A stretch of DNA of 32,520 nt from Sideroxydans sp. (GCA_020053195.1 JAGVNQ010000345.1:1-32520), one strand, 5' to 3'; positions 1-9,609 are shown, counted from the first letter of the stretch. The notes: generated by a model not told the origin, from the letters alone. A program made the numbers and translations.

Positions 1-988
1 CGATGCGCACCGCTTCGTCGAGATATTTGGCTGCGGTTTTGCGTGTCACTTGCAACTCGTCCATCACAAACTCAATCTTGGTGTAGGGGTGACGGAACAG
101 GTTGTTTATCAAATCCTGGCTGTATATTTTTGGGAGTTCGGTGCGCAGCTTTTCCTTGTGCTGCTGCATCAGTGCCACGATGGCGGTAATCAGCGCGGTG
201 GTTTGACGCGAGGTTTGTTCCACACCGTCGAGCATGTACAGCAGCCAGTCTTGCCAGTTGCCCGTGTCGCGGGTGGTTTGCAGCAGGCGGTAGTAGTCGG
301 CTTTGTTCTGGTTGATGTAGCGGCTCAGATAAAGCAAGGGGCTGCCCAGCAAACCGTGTTGCACCAAGTACAAAATATTGATGATGCGTCCGGTTCTGCC
401 GTTGCCATCATAGAAAGGATGGATGCTTTCAAACTGGTGATGAATGATCGCCATTTTGGTGAGCGGATCCCAGTCGCACAGATCGTTTTCGTTGATGAAA
501 CGTTCGAGGTTAGTCATCAGGGAGATGATTTCATCGGGGTGTTGCGGCGGGGTGTAAACGGTTGCGCCGGTGAGGTCATTCTTCAATGCTGTGCCGGGCA
601 GCTTGCGAAAGCCTGCTCTACTTTCTTCGATGCAGGCCTGAATTTCCAGTATGTCGTTGTTGGTGAGCAGCCCGGTGCGCTTGACCTGCTCGAAGCCGTT
701 GCGCAAGGCGGTGGCGTAGTTGTGTACTTCTTTCGCCGCGACGGTGACAAATATCCGCGCCACGCTGTCGCTGCGGTACAGGTCATCATGCGTGGTGATG
801 ATATTTTCAATTGCGGAACTGTCTTTGGCTTCCTGCAACGACAGTGTGCTGATGAGAATGCTTTGATTGGGGATGCTGGCAACCACGCCTTTCAGCTCGG
901 CCAGCGCCTGATGCGCTTTGGCGAGTTTTTTCAGCACTGCGGTGGTTTCGATGTCTTGCTCAAACGGTAATGATTTGATTGTGCTCAT
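1..988 (-). CDS. Fic family protein (Fic/DOC AMP-transferase-like), 3' end cut off by the window's left edge
   Basis: Translating the minus strand from the ATG at 988 gives MSTIKSLPFEQDIETTAVLKKLAKAHQ...; Fic core motif HPFYDGNGRTGR at about 386-421 and an inhibitory-helix-like motif SSAIEN at about 808-827. The start overlaps the hsdM stop (ATGA, 985-988). Not in the ORF track because it is open at the edge. Confidence 0.92.
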   Translation of the reverse strand, partial: MSTIKSLPFEQDIETTAVLKKLAKAHQALAELKGVVASIPNQSILISTLSLQEAKDSSAIENIITTHDDLYRSDSVARIFVTVAAKEVHNYATALRNGFEQVKRTGLLTNNDILEIQACIEESRAGFRKLPGTALKNDLTGATVYTPPQHPDEIISLMTNLERFINENDLCDWDPLTKMAIIHHQFESIHPFYDGNGRTGRIINILYLVQHGLLGSPLLYLSRYINQNKADYYRLLQTTRDTGNWQDWLLYMLDGVEQTSRQTTALITAIVALMQQHKEKLRTELPKIYSQDLINNLFRHPYTKIEFVMDELQVTRKTAAKYLDEAVRI

Positions 989-3432
989 GGTTGGAATCCC
1001 ATTTTCCGCAGGTGTGCTTCCACTTTTGCGCTCAAGTTTGCCACGTTATCAGCCAGCACAGACAGCGGCGTTTCATAGCGCTCGGCCAGTTCTTTCACGC
1101 GCCGGGTAAGCGCCTGGCTGATGCGATCCATTTCGCCGTGGATGTCTTTGTCCAGCGCGGCGAGCCATTTGTCGTCCACCACCAGCATTTTGATTTCGTC
1201 TTCGCTGAGTTTGGGATATTTCGCGTAGGCCAGCACATCGAGTGCGGCTTCGGCATCTTTGATGGATTTTTTGAGGTCGGCTTCTTGGGTGCTGAGTTGC
1301 AGCCACGCATCGAGCGCGGCGATTTCATCCTTGGCGGATTTGTCGCTTTTGATTTCTTTCAGGCGCGCGGCGACATTGGCTTTGTTCACTTTGTCGAGTT
1401 CGGAATATGCGCCGTCTTCGCCGCCGTGTTCTTCCTCCAACTCGGTCATTTGAGCGGCGACGCTTTCCAGCGATGCTTCCAGTTCGCGTATGGCATGCTG
1501 CTGCGCGGCGAAGTAGTGAGCCACGATGAGCGGCTTGGGCACGAGGTCGCACGCCCAGCCTTTGTCCACTTCCTTGATCGTTTTGCCTTCCTTGTTTTTC
1601 TTGACCTCGATGATGCGGTAGGTCGTCGCAACCCAGCCATCGGCGGTGATGAGATAGCAATCGTCCTGCATAGTCGCTGACCAGTAGTCCATCAGGTGCT
1701 GATAGACATCGTATTTGTCGATGAGCGGTTTGCCGGTGTAGAAGGCGAGCAGGCTTTCCGACATCTGGCCGATTAGTTCCTTCGGATGAAAGCCTGCTTC
1801 CAGGGTCTTAAGCGCGATGGCACTCTGACCGCGCCAGGACGCGAAGAGAACATTCATGCTGTCGATGAAGGCGACGAACTCGGGATGCTGGTAGATGGTG
1901 GGTTTGATGGCTTGTTTGGGGACGGCCAGATCAAGGTAACCAACCCTCACCCCCTGCCCCTCTCCCGCTTGCGGGCGAGGGGAGAAAAGCGTCTTGCGCA
2001 GTTGCGGGCACACGTCCCAATAAGCATGCAACGCATCCACGTCGGCGCTGGGAATACCGCCCTTCAGATGACCTTCGATGTCTTGAATATCTTCGACTTG
2101 CTGGCTGTCGATGTAGCGCGGGATGTTGAGGTTGAATTCGTTCTTCTCGATTTCTTCAACACTGACCATGCGCGCATAGCTCGGGTCGCTGTCGTCGCGA
2201 CGGTTGAACACGTCCACGATCTTGTGGATGTCGCAATCGCGCAGGCGGTTTTTGTTGCCGTCCTTGAGGTAGCCGCTGCTGGCATCGATCATGAAAATGC
2301 CTTTGCGGGTGTGGGCGTTTTCCTTGTCGATGACGACGATGCAGGCAGGAATACCCGTGCCGTAAAACAGGTTGGCGGGCAAGCCGATAATGCCTTTGAT
2401 GTAACCTTTGCGGATGAGATTCCTGCGGATGTCGGCTTCGGCATTGCCGCGAAACAACACGCCGTGCGGCAGAATGCACGCGCCTTTGCCCGTGTTTTTG
2501 AGCGAACGGATGATGTGCAGCAGGTAGGCATAGTCGCCCTGCTTGGCGGGCGGTGTGCCGTAATGCTGGAAGCGTTCGTGCGGGTCGTTGAGCGGGTCGA
2601 TGCCGGTGCTCCAGCGTTTGTCGCTGAAAGGCGGATTGGCAACCACGTAGTCGAAAGTTTTGAGCTTGCCGTCTTCGCCGGTGTACAGCGGATTCGCTAG
2701 GGTGCTGTGTCCGCCTTTGATGAGCGCCGTGGGTTTGTTGTGCAGGATCATATTCATCCGCGCCAGACCGGAAGTGGCGGTGTCTTTTTCCTGACCGTAC
2801 AGCGTAACTTCCGCCTTAGCCTCATCGCCCACTTTCAACAGCAGCGAACCCGAGCCGCAGGTCGGGTCATACACGGTGGTGTTATTTGTGGTGTGCGTAT
2901 CGCGGATGCCGATGATCTGCGCCATGACGCGACTGACTTCGGCGGGCGTGTAAAACTGGCCTTTGCTCTTGCCGCTCTCGGTAGCGAAATGGCGCATCAG
3001 GTATTCATAAGCATCGCCGAGGATGTCGTCACCTTCAGCGCGGTTCTTGCTGAAATCCAGCGCCTTGTTTTCAAAGATGCCGATTAGGTTGGTGAGGCGC
3101 TCGACGATTTCTTGTCCGCTGCCCAGCTTGCTCGGGTCGTTGAAGTCCGGCATGTCGGACAACTTGTTGGCATTCGCCAGTGGCGCGATGATTTTTTTGT
3201 TGATCTGGTCGCCGATGTCCGACTTGCCCTTGAGGGCAACCATGTCCGTAAAGCTGGCACCTTTTGGAATCGTGATCGGTGCGTAAGGTACGTCGGCATA
3301 TTTGTCGCTGACGTATTTGATGAACAGCATCACCAACACGTAATCCTTGTACTGGCTGGCATCCATGCCGCCGCGCAGCTCGTCGCAGCTTGACCAGAGG
3401 GATGAATAAAGTTCGGATTTCTTGATTGCCAT
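985..3432 (-). CDS. hsdM: Type I restriction-modification system DNA methyltransferase subunit (HsdM)
   Basis: 815 aa ORF; N-terminal HsdM-like region, SAM-binding 'YDPTCGSGSLLL', N6-adenine MTase motif 'VANPPFSDKRW', long charged C-terminal region. Confidence 0.95.
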   Translation of the reverse strand: MAIKKSELYSSLWSSCDELRGGMDASQYKDYVLVMLFIKYVSDKYADVPYAPITIPKGASFTDMVALKGKSDIGDQINKKIIAPLANANKLSDMPDFNDPSKLGSGQEIVERLTNLIGIFENKALDFSKNRAEGDDILGDAYEYLMRHFATESGKSKGQFYTPAEVSRVMAQIIGIRDTHTTNNTTVYDPTCGSGSLLLKVGDEAKAEVTLYGQEKDTATSGLARMNMILHNKPTALIKGGHSTLANPLYTGEDGKLKTFDYVVANPPFSDKRWSTGIDPLNDPHERFQHYGTPPAKQGDYAYLLHIIRSLKNTGKGACILPHGVLFRGNAEADIRRNLIRKGYIKGIIGLPANLFYGTGIPACIVVIDKENAHTRKGIFMIDASSGYLKDGNKNRLRDCDIHKIVDVFNRRDDSDPSYARMVSVEEIEKNEFNLNIPRYIDSQQVEDIQDIEGHLKGGIPSADVDALHAYWDVCPQLRKTLFSPRPQAGEGQGVRVGYLDLAVPKQAIKPTIYQHPEFVAFIDSMNVLFASWRGQSAIALKTLEAGFHPKELIGQMSESLLAFYTGKPLIDKYDVYQHLMDYWSATMQDDCYLITADGWVATTYRIIEVKKNKEGKTIKEVDKGWACDLVPKPLIVAHYFAAQQHAIRELEASLESVAAQMTELEEEHGGEDGAYSELDKVNKANVAARLKEIKSDKSAKDEIAALDAWLQLSTQEADLKKSIKDAEAALDVLAYAKYPKLSEDEIKMLVVDDKWLAALDKDIHGEMDRISQALTRRVKELAERYETPLSVLADNVANLSAKVEAHLRKMGFQP
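1943..1986. repeat. Palindromic REP-like element (CCCTCTCCC family), copy inside hsdM
   Basis: ACCCTCACCCCCTGCCCCTCTCCCGCTTGCGGGCGAGGGGAGAA; encodes LFSPRPQAGEGQGVRV in HsdM. Confidence 0.85.
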
Positions 3433-3685
3433 GTGACCTTAATATGCCGTTCGTTGTGCCGAATACTTGCCGCAAAAACCCATATTACGATTGTAATGCG
3501 AATACTCTGCAATGTACTGGAATGTCCGGCACAATCCAAACTATTACCCGTCAAATTGAAAGATAAGTGAGCTATGACGAAGCCTACTACGATACCTTGG
3601 TTCGCATGTTTGAGCAGGCACAGCCACAACTTTGCTTATGGTGTCGGCGATGATATGGATGAGCTCATGCACAACTATGGTTTCG

Positions 3686-6043
3686 ATGCCTGACTCCACT
3701 GACCTTGCAAATCTACAGGCGGAAAACCAGCGCCTGATCGCATTACTCGAAGCGCACAACATTGAATGGCGCGCTTGCCCGTCTTCCGCAGTTGTTATGC
3801 TACCAGCCCCTGAACTCGCCCAGTCAAATTTGAACACAGATGAAAAAGTGGCACTGTTTCGCCGCTTGTTTCAAGGCCGCAGCGATGTTTACCCTGTTCG
3901 CTGGGAAAGCCAGAAAACCGGCAAATCCGGCTACGCGCCAGCCTGCGCAAACGAATGGCGGCATGGCGTGTGCAACAAGCCGCGCATCAAGTGTGCGGAT
4001 TGCAGCAACCGACTGTTAAGCCCGCTTACCGACACCGTCATCTACAAACACCTCGCTGGCGAACACACCGTTGGCGTTTATCCTCTGTTGGCAGATGACA
4101 CCTGTCATTTTCTTGCTGTCGATTTTGATGAGGCCGAATGGCAAGAAGATGCGAAGGCGTTTGTACAATCGGGCAATGAATTGGGTGTGCCAATAGCACT
4201 CGAAATTTCCCGCTCCGGCAACGGCGCGCATGCTTGGGTTTTCTTTGCTGGCAGGGTTTCCGCGCGCGATGCCCGGCGGCTGGGCACGGCCATCATCAGC
4301 CATACCTGCGCCCGCACCCGGCAACTCAAGCTTGCATCCTATGATCGGCTTTTCCCCAATCAAGACACGATGCCAAAGGGAGGTTTCGGCAATTTGATCG
4401 CGCTGCCCTTGCAGAAGAAGCCGCGCGAAAACGGTTGCAGTGTGTTCGTGGATGCGGCATTGCATCCTTATCCAGACCAATGGGCTTTCCTGGATTCTAT
4501 CCAGCCGATGCCTGCACACGACATCGAGCCGACCATCCTGCTTGCCACTGGTGGCGCGCATCCGCTGGACGTGACCTTCATTGACGAAGAAGACCTCAAA
4601 CAACCTTGGAAGCGATCCGCACCCGCAACCAAGAAACTTGCAGGTGCAATGCCGAAATCGCTCACAGTAACGTTGTCTAATCTTATCTATTTTGAAAAAG
4701 AACAACTACCGCAAGCGTTGGCCAATCGCCTGATCCGACTTGCGGCTTTTCAGAATCCAGAATTCTACAAAGCGCAGGCAATGCGCATGTCGGTTTGGGA
4801 TAAGCCGCGCGTGATTGGCTGCGCGGAAAATTATCCGAATCACATTGCGCTGCCTCGCGGTTGTTTGGATGCGGCGCTGGAATTGCTGCGCGACAACAGC
4901 GTCGACTGCAATCTAAAAGATGAGCGATTCGTCGGCGATGCAATCGACGCGGCTTTCGCCGGAACACTGCGCCTGGATCAAGAAGCAGCGATAGCCGGGA
5001 TGTTGCATTTCGATTCAGGCGTATTGTGCGCGCCGACCGCATTCGGCAAAACTGTGGTGGCTGCTGCAATGATCGCCGAGCGCGGCGTGAACACGCTGGT
5101 GCTGGTGCATCGCACCGAGTTGCTCAAGCAATGGCAAGCGCGGTTGCAGGCATTTCTTGGTGTCGGCAAAGGCGTGGTGGGAACGATTGGTGGAGGTAAA
5201 GCCAAACTGACCGGCAAGATCGACATCGCGGTGATGCAGTCCGTGTCGCGCCAAGGCGAGATCAATCCGCTAGTCGAGAACTACGGGCTCGTGATCATCG
5301 ATGAATGCCATCACGTCGGAGCGGTGTCGTTCGATGCGATTCTGAAACGGGTCAAAGCGAAATACGTGCTCGGCTTGACTGCCACCCCGATCCGGCGCGA
5401 CGGACAGCAGCCCATCATCTTCATGCAATGCGGGTCGATTCGTTATACGGCAGTGAAACCCGCCAATGCGCCGCACGATTTAGACGTGATTCCGCAACTG
5501 CTGCACACGCGAATTGATCTACCGCAAGAAGCCGGAATTCAGGATGTATTCCGCCACCTCGCCGCCGACAAAGCGCGCACCATGGCGATCGCCGCTCAAA
5601 TCGAGAACGCTTACAACCAAGGTCGAAAAGTGCTCGTGCTAACCGAGCGCACCGAACATCTGGATGCCCTCCAAGCCGCATTGGACGGAAAAATGCTTTC
5701 ACTTTTTGTGCTGCACGGACGACTGTCGAAGAAACTGCGCACATCGGTCGTCACGCAACTCGAAGCACTGCTGCCCGATGCCCCTCGCGTCTTGCTCGCC
5801 ACGGGAAAGTTAGTGGGCGAAGGTTTTGACCATCCGCCACTCGATACGCTGGTGCTGGCCATGCCGGTTTCGTGGACGGGTACGCTCCAGCAATACGCGG
5901 GACGTTTGCACCGCGAACACGCAAGCAAAACCAATGTACGGGTGATCGACTTTGTGGATACAGGCCACCCGGCGCTGCTGCGCATGTGGGACAAACGCCA
6001 GCGCGGGTATCGGGCGATGGGGTACAAAATCAACACTGAATGA
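3686..6043 (+). CDS. TOTE-type archaeo-eukaryotic primase (AEP) domain fused to SF2 DEAD/DEAH-box-like helicase
   Basis: Cys cluster 'CANEWRHGVCNKPRIKCADC', AEP-like 'FLAVDFDEAEW' and 'ISRSGNGAHAWVFF', then SF2 helicase motifs 'APTAFGKT', 'IIDECHH', 'GLTATPIRRDG', and C-terminal 'LATGKLVGEGFDHPPLDTLVLAMPVSWTGTLQQYAGRLHR'. ORF opens at 3632; the ATG at 3686 (MPDSTDLANLQAENQRLIALL) is a likelier start. Confidence 0.85.
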   Translation: MPDSTDLANLQAENQRLIALLEAHNIEWRACPSSAVVMLPAPELAQSNLNTDEKVALFRRLFQGRSDVYPVRWESQKTGKSGYAPACANEWRHGVCNKPRIKCADCSNRLLSPLTDTVIYKHLAGEHTVGVYPLLADDTCHFLAVDFDEAEWQEDAKAFVQSGNELGVPIALEISRSGNGAHAWVFFAGRVSARDARRLGTAIISHTCARTRQLKLASYDRLFPNQDTMPKGGFGNLIALPLQKKPRENGCSVFVDAALHPYPDQWAFLDSIQPMPAHDIEPTILLATGGAHPLDVTFIDEEDLKQPWKRSAPATKKLAGAMPKSLTVTLSNLIYFEKEQLPQALANRLIRLAAFQNPEFYKAQAMRMSVWDKPRVIGCAENYPNHIALPRGCLDAALELLRDNSVDCNLKDERFVGDAIDAAFAGTLRLDQEAAIAGMLHFDSGVLCAPTAFGKTVVAAAMIAERGVNTLVLVHRTELLKQWQARLQAFLGVGKGVVGTIGGGKAKLTGKIDIAVMQSVSRQGEINPLVENYGLVIIDECHHVGAVSFDAILKRVKAKYVLGLTATPIRRDGQQPIIFMQCGSIRYTAVKPANAPHDLDVIPQLLHTRIDLPQEAGIQDVFRHLAADKARTMAIAAQIENAYNQGRKVLVLTERTEHLDALQAALDGKMLSLFVLHGRLSKKLRTSVVTQLEALLPDAPRVLLATGKLVGEGFDHPPLDTLVLAMPVSWTGTLQQYAGRLHREHASKTNVRVIDFVDTGHPALLRMWDKRQRGYRAMGYKINTE

Positions 6044-6119
6044 CACGAACATCCCCAACTTTATTGAAGCCTCCGCCCTATAACGGTATAGTCCGCCAAA
6101 CTTCCATCAAGGCAAATCT

Positions 6120-7898
6120 ATGGCTGCGCAAAACGTTCCAGAACACAAACTGAAACTGGCTGAAGTGCTGGGTATGCTGGTCAAGGATGGTGTCGTCGGC
6201 CAGGACGATGCCGATGCGCTGATCGCCGAGCGGCGCATCCACCGGCAGGATGTACATCCGCTGGTCTCCATCTCCGAAAAAAACTGGAAGTCGCTGCTGC
6301 CGCCGCAACGCATTCTGACACTTGATTCGCTGACCGAATGGCTGGCCGCCAAGGTCGGGCTGGAATACCTGCATATCGACCCGCTGAAAATCGACTTCGC
6401 CAACATGAGCGACATGATGTCGATCGAGTACGCCACGCGCTTCACCATCATGCCTATCCGCATGGACAACAACGATTTGGTGGTGGCGACCGCCGAGCCG
6501 TTCCTGCGCGACTGGGAGTCCATGCTCAAGCAGATTTCGCGCAAAAATATCCAGCGCGTGTTCGCTTCGCCCACCGACATCAGCCGCTATCTGGTGGAGT
6601 TTTACAATCTGGCGCGCTCGGTGAAAAGCGCGACCAAAGCGAATAACGATTCTTCCACGCTGGCTTCGTTCGAGCAGTTGGTCGATCTGGGCAAGACCAG
6701 CAAACAGTTCGATGCCAACGACCAGCACATCGTGCATATCGTGGATTGGTTGTGGCAGTACGCGTTCGACCAGCGCGCGTCCGACATCCACATGGAGCCG
6801 CGCCGCGAACTCGGCATCGTGCGCTTCCGCATCGACGGCGTGTTGCACCAAGTGCATCAGCTGCCGATGTCGGTGATCACCGCGATGACCAGCCGCATCA
6901 AACTGCTTGGACGCATGGACTTAATGGAAAAGCGCCGCCCGCAAGATGGCCGCATCAAGACGCGCACCGAAAACGGACAGGAAATCGAGTTGCGCCTTTC
7001 CACGCTGCCCACCGCGTTCGGCGAAAAACTGGTGATGCGCGTTTTCGACCCGGAAGTGTTGATGCGCGATTTTTCCGAACTGGGGTTTTCCGAAGACGAC
7101 CGCGCGCGCTGGGAGCTGATGACGCAAAAACCCAACGGCATCATTCTGGTCACCGGCCCCACCGGCTCGGGCAAAACCACCACGCTGTATTCCACGCTCA
7201 AAACGCTGGCGACACCCGAAGTTAATGTCTGCACGCTGGAAGACCCCATCGAAATGGTGGAGCCCGCGTTCAACCAGATGCAGATTCAGCAAGGGCTGGA
7301 TCTGGGCTTCGCCGAAGGAGTGCGCGCGCTGATGCGGCAGGACCCGGACATCATCATGGTAGGCGAAATCCGCGATCTGGAAACCGCCGATATGGCGATC
7401 CAGGCCGCGCTCACCGGCCATCTGGTGATCTCGACCCTGCACACCAACGATGCGCCTTCGGCCATCACCCGCCTGCTCGATCTGGGCGTGCCGCCTTATC
7501 TGATCAACGCCACGCTGCTGGGCATCATGGCGCAACGTCTGGTGCGCACGTTGTGCCCGCACTGCAAAAAACCGCAGCCCATGCAAGAGACCGAAAACGA
7601 GCTGTGGGATCATCTGGTCGCGCCGTGGAAAGCCGCGCGACCGCCGCAGTTGCAACAGCCGCAAGGCTGCCTCGAATGCCGCATGACGGGCTATTCCGGG
7701 CGTATCGGCATTTACGAAATCCTGCTCATGTCGCCGGAACTGCGCAAACTCATCACCGCCGAAACCAACATCGCCGCGCTGCGCGATCAAGCCAACCGCG
7801 AAGGCATGAAGCCGCTGCGCATTTCCGGCGCGCAAAAAATCGCCGCCGGACTCACCACGCTGGAAGAAATCCTGAAAACTTCACCGCCCTCGGAATAA
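6120..7898 (+). CDS. GspE/PulE/PilB family secretion/pilus assembly ATPase
   Basis: 592 aa; Walker A 'GPTGSGKTTTLYSTL', Asp box 'TLEDPIE', Walker B 'DPDIIMVGEIRD', His box 'HLVISTLHTNDA', CxxC-type zinc motif 'CPHCKK...CLEC', N-terminal MshEN-like region. Confidence 0.93.
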   Translation: MAAQNVPEHKLKLAEVLGMLVKDGVVGQDDADALIAERRIHRQDVHPLVSISEKNWKSLLPPQRILTLDSLTEWLAAKVGLEYLHIDPLKIDFANMSDMMSIEYATRFTIMPIRMDNNDLVVATAEPFLRDWESMLKQISRKNIQRVFASPTDISRYLVEFYNLARSVKSATKANNDSSTLASFEQLVDLGKTSKQFDANDQHIVHIVDWLWQYAFDQRASDIHMEPRRELGIVRFRIDGVLHQVHQLPMSVITAMTSRIKLLGRMDLMEKRRPQDGRIKTRTENGQEIELRLSTLPTAFGEKLVMRVFDPEVLMRDFSELGFSEDDRARWELMTQKPNGIILVTGPTGSGKTTTLYSTLKTLATPEVNVCTLEDPIEMVEPAFNQMQIQQGLDLGFAEGVRALMRQDPDIIMVGEIRDLETADMAIQAALTGHLVISTLHTNDAPSAITRLLDLGVPPYLINATLLGIMAQRLVRTLCPHCKKPQPMQETENELWDHLVAPWKAARPPQLQQPQGCLECRMTGYSGRIGIYEILLMSPELRKLITAETNIAALRDQANREGMKPLRISGAQKIAAGLTTLEEILKTSPPSE

Positions 7899-7925
7899 CA
7901 TTTTTTTAATCTGGAACAACACACA

Positions 7926-8828
7926 ATGACTTTGCAAGCCCTGAATCAAAACTTCGCCATCGCCAATCATCTGCAATTCGTCGAAAAAGAAGGCGGGCTG
8001 GTGTTCGCCGAAATCAACAACGCGCACGCCACCGCCAGCATCGCCTTGCAAGGCGCGCACATCGTCACCTTCCAGCCCAACGGCGAAGCGCCGGTGATCT
8101 GGGTATCCAAGTTCGCCAAATTCGCGCCGGGCAAATCCATACGCGGCGGCGTGCCGATCTGCTGGCCGTGGTTCGGCCCGCACAAAAACGACAGCAAATT
8201 GCCCGGCCACGGCTTCGCGCGCACTGTGCCGTGGCAAGTGCTGGAAAGCAAAGCGATGGAGGACGGCGCGACTTTCCTGCGGTTCGGCCTGATAGCAAAC
8301 GACACCACCCGCGCACAATGGCCGCATGCCTGCACCGTGCATCTGGAAGTGTCAGTCGGCAAAGCCTTGCGCGTGGAGCTGGTCACCACCAATAGCGGCA
8401 AAGAATCGTTCCAGCTCGGCGAAGCGCTGCACACCTATTTCCACATCAGCGATGTGGCGCAGATGACGGTGCGCGGCTTGGAAGGCTGCGAATATCTGGA
8501 CAAGGTAAAAGACTTCGCGCGCTTCACCCAGCAAGACGGTATCAACATCGAAAGCGAAGTGGATCGCGTGTATGTCAACACCGCCGCCGATTGCCTGATC
8601 GAAGATAAAGGACTGAACCGCGTTATCCGCATCGCCAAACAAGGCAGCCAATCCACCGTGGTGTGGAATCCATGGACAGAAAAAGCCTACAAAATGGGCG
8701 ACTTCGGCCAGGACGGCCATCGCGGCATGGTGTGCGTGGAAAGCGGCAACGCCATGGAGAATGTGGTCACACTGGCAGCGGGCGAAACGCACAGGTTGGT
8801 GGTGGTGTATAGCGTGGAGAAGCTGTAA
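7926..8828 (+). CDS. D-hexose-6-phosphate mutarotase / aldose 1-epimerase family protein (YeaD-like)
   Basis: 300 aa; 'GAHIVTFQP....PVIWVSKFAKFAPGKSIRGGVPICWPWFGPH' and 'LHTYFHISDV' are typical of the YeaD family. Confidence 0.9.
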   Translation: MTLQALNQNFAIANHLQFVEKEGGLVFAEINNAHATASIALQGAHIVTFQPNGEAPVIWVSKFAKFAPGKSIRGGVPICWPWFGPHKNDSKLPGHGFARTVPWQVLESKAMEDGATFLRFGLIANDTTRAQWPHACTVHLEVSVGKALRVELVTTNSGKESFQLGEALHTYFHISDVAQMTVRGLEGCEYLDKVKDFARFTQQDGINIESEVDRVYVNTAADCLIEDKGLNRVIRIAKQGSQSTVVWNPWTEKAYKMGDFGQDGHRGMVCVESGNAMENVVTLAAGETHRLVVVYSVEKL

Positions 8829-8834
8829 CACATC

Positions 8835-8949
8835 CGTCATTCCGGCATAGGCCGGAATCCAGTGGTTTTAACAAAACTCCGCGAAGCGGGACAAAACCCT
8901 AACTGCATATTTGATAAAAACGCTGGATTCCGGCCTACGCCGGAATGAC
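8835..8949. repeat. Dispersed inverted repeat (CGTCATTCCGGCnnnGGCCGGAATCCAG family), MITE-like unit
   Basis: Left arm CGTCATTCCGGCATAGGCCGGAATCCAG (8835-8862); right arm CTGGATTCCGGCCTACGCCGGAATGAC (8923-8949) is its near-exact reverse complement. Confidence 0.85.
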
Positions 8950-8963
8950 AAGCAAAAAACAAA

Positions 8964-8990
8964 AGAGCCGCTTTGCAGCGGCTCTTTCTT
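8964..8990. terminator. Rho-independent terminator for efp (minus strand), probably bidirectional
   Basis: 9-bp stem AGAGCCGCT-TTGC-AGCGGCTCT flanked by an A-rich tract on the left and a T-rich tract on the right. Confidence 0.8.
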
Positions 8991-9010
8991 TTTGCATCGA
9001 CAAACCAGAC

Positions 9011-9577
9011 TCAGTTCGCGCGTTTCTTGTATTCGTTGGTGCGGGTGTCGATTTCGATCTTGTCGCCGATTTCGATGAACGCGGCCACTGGCAATTCAAA
9101 ACCGGAACCTTTCAGCTTGGCAGGCTTCATCACCTTGCCGGAAGTGTCGCCGCGCACGGCGGGTTCGGTGTACTCGATCTCGCGCACGATGGTGTTGGGC
9201 AGCTCGACCGAGATGGCCTTGCCGTCGTAGAACACCACTTCGCAGATGTCTTCCATGCCGTCGGCCAGATAGTTCACCACATCGCCGACGTTCTCTTTTT
9301 CCACTTCATACTGGTTGTATTCGGTGTCCATAAACACATACATCGGGTCGGCGAAGTAGGTATAAGTGCATTCTTTTTTGTCGAGGATGATCTGGTCGAA
9401 CTTGTCGTCCGCTGCGTAAACCCATTCCTTGGCGGAACTGGTCAGCAGGTTCTTCATCTTCATTTTGACCACGGAACCGTTACGACCGGAACGGCTGTAT
9501 TCGGCTTTCAGGATAACCATCGGCTCGCCGCCAACATTGATGACGTTACCGGCGCGGAGTTCTTGTGCTGTTTTCAT
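9011..9577 (-). CDS. efp: Translation elongation factor P
   Basis: 188 aa, full-length EF-P similarity ([44 protein letters not shown]...). The loop residue is Arg32, matching the EarP-modified type. Confidence 0.97.
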   Translation of the reverse strand: MKTAQELRAGNVINVGGEPMVILKAEYSRSGRNGSVVKMKMKNLLTSSAKEWVYAADDKFDQIILDKKECTYTYFADPMYVFMDTEYNQYEVEKENVGDVVNYLADGMEDICEVVFYDGKAISVELPNTIVREIEYTEPAVRGDTSGKVMKPAKLKGSGFELPVAAFIEIGDKIEIDTRTNEYKKRAN

Positions 9578-9609
9578 GTTTGCTGCCCCTAAAATTCAAG
9601 GCGCGGATT

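Noticed and set aside
50-970. 306-aa plus-strand ORF
   Set aside because: It is the antisense shadow of the Fic gene, whose minus-strand translation contains HPFYDGNGRTGR; no recognisable family in the plus-strand product.
1786-2700. 304-aa plus-strand ORF and other long ORFs opposite hsdM
   Set aside because: Antisense shadows of a confidently identified HsdM in a GC-rich gene.
1-6043. Prophage or integrative element carrying the defence genes
   Set aside because: No integrase, phage structural gene or att-like tRNA duplication is seen; the only tRNA is far away at 15575-15650.
6921-7835. 304-aa minus-strand ORF opposite the GspE-like ATPase
   Set aside because: Antisense shadow; composition rich in His/Arg/Gly and no domain recognised.
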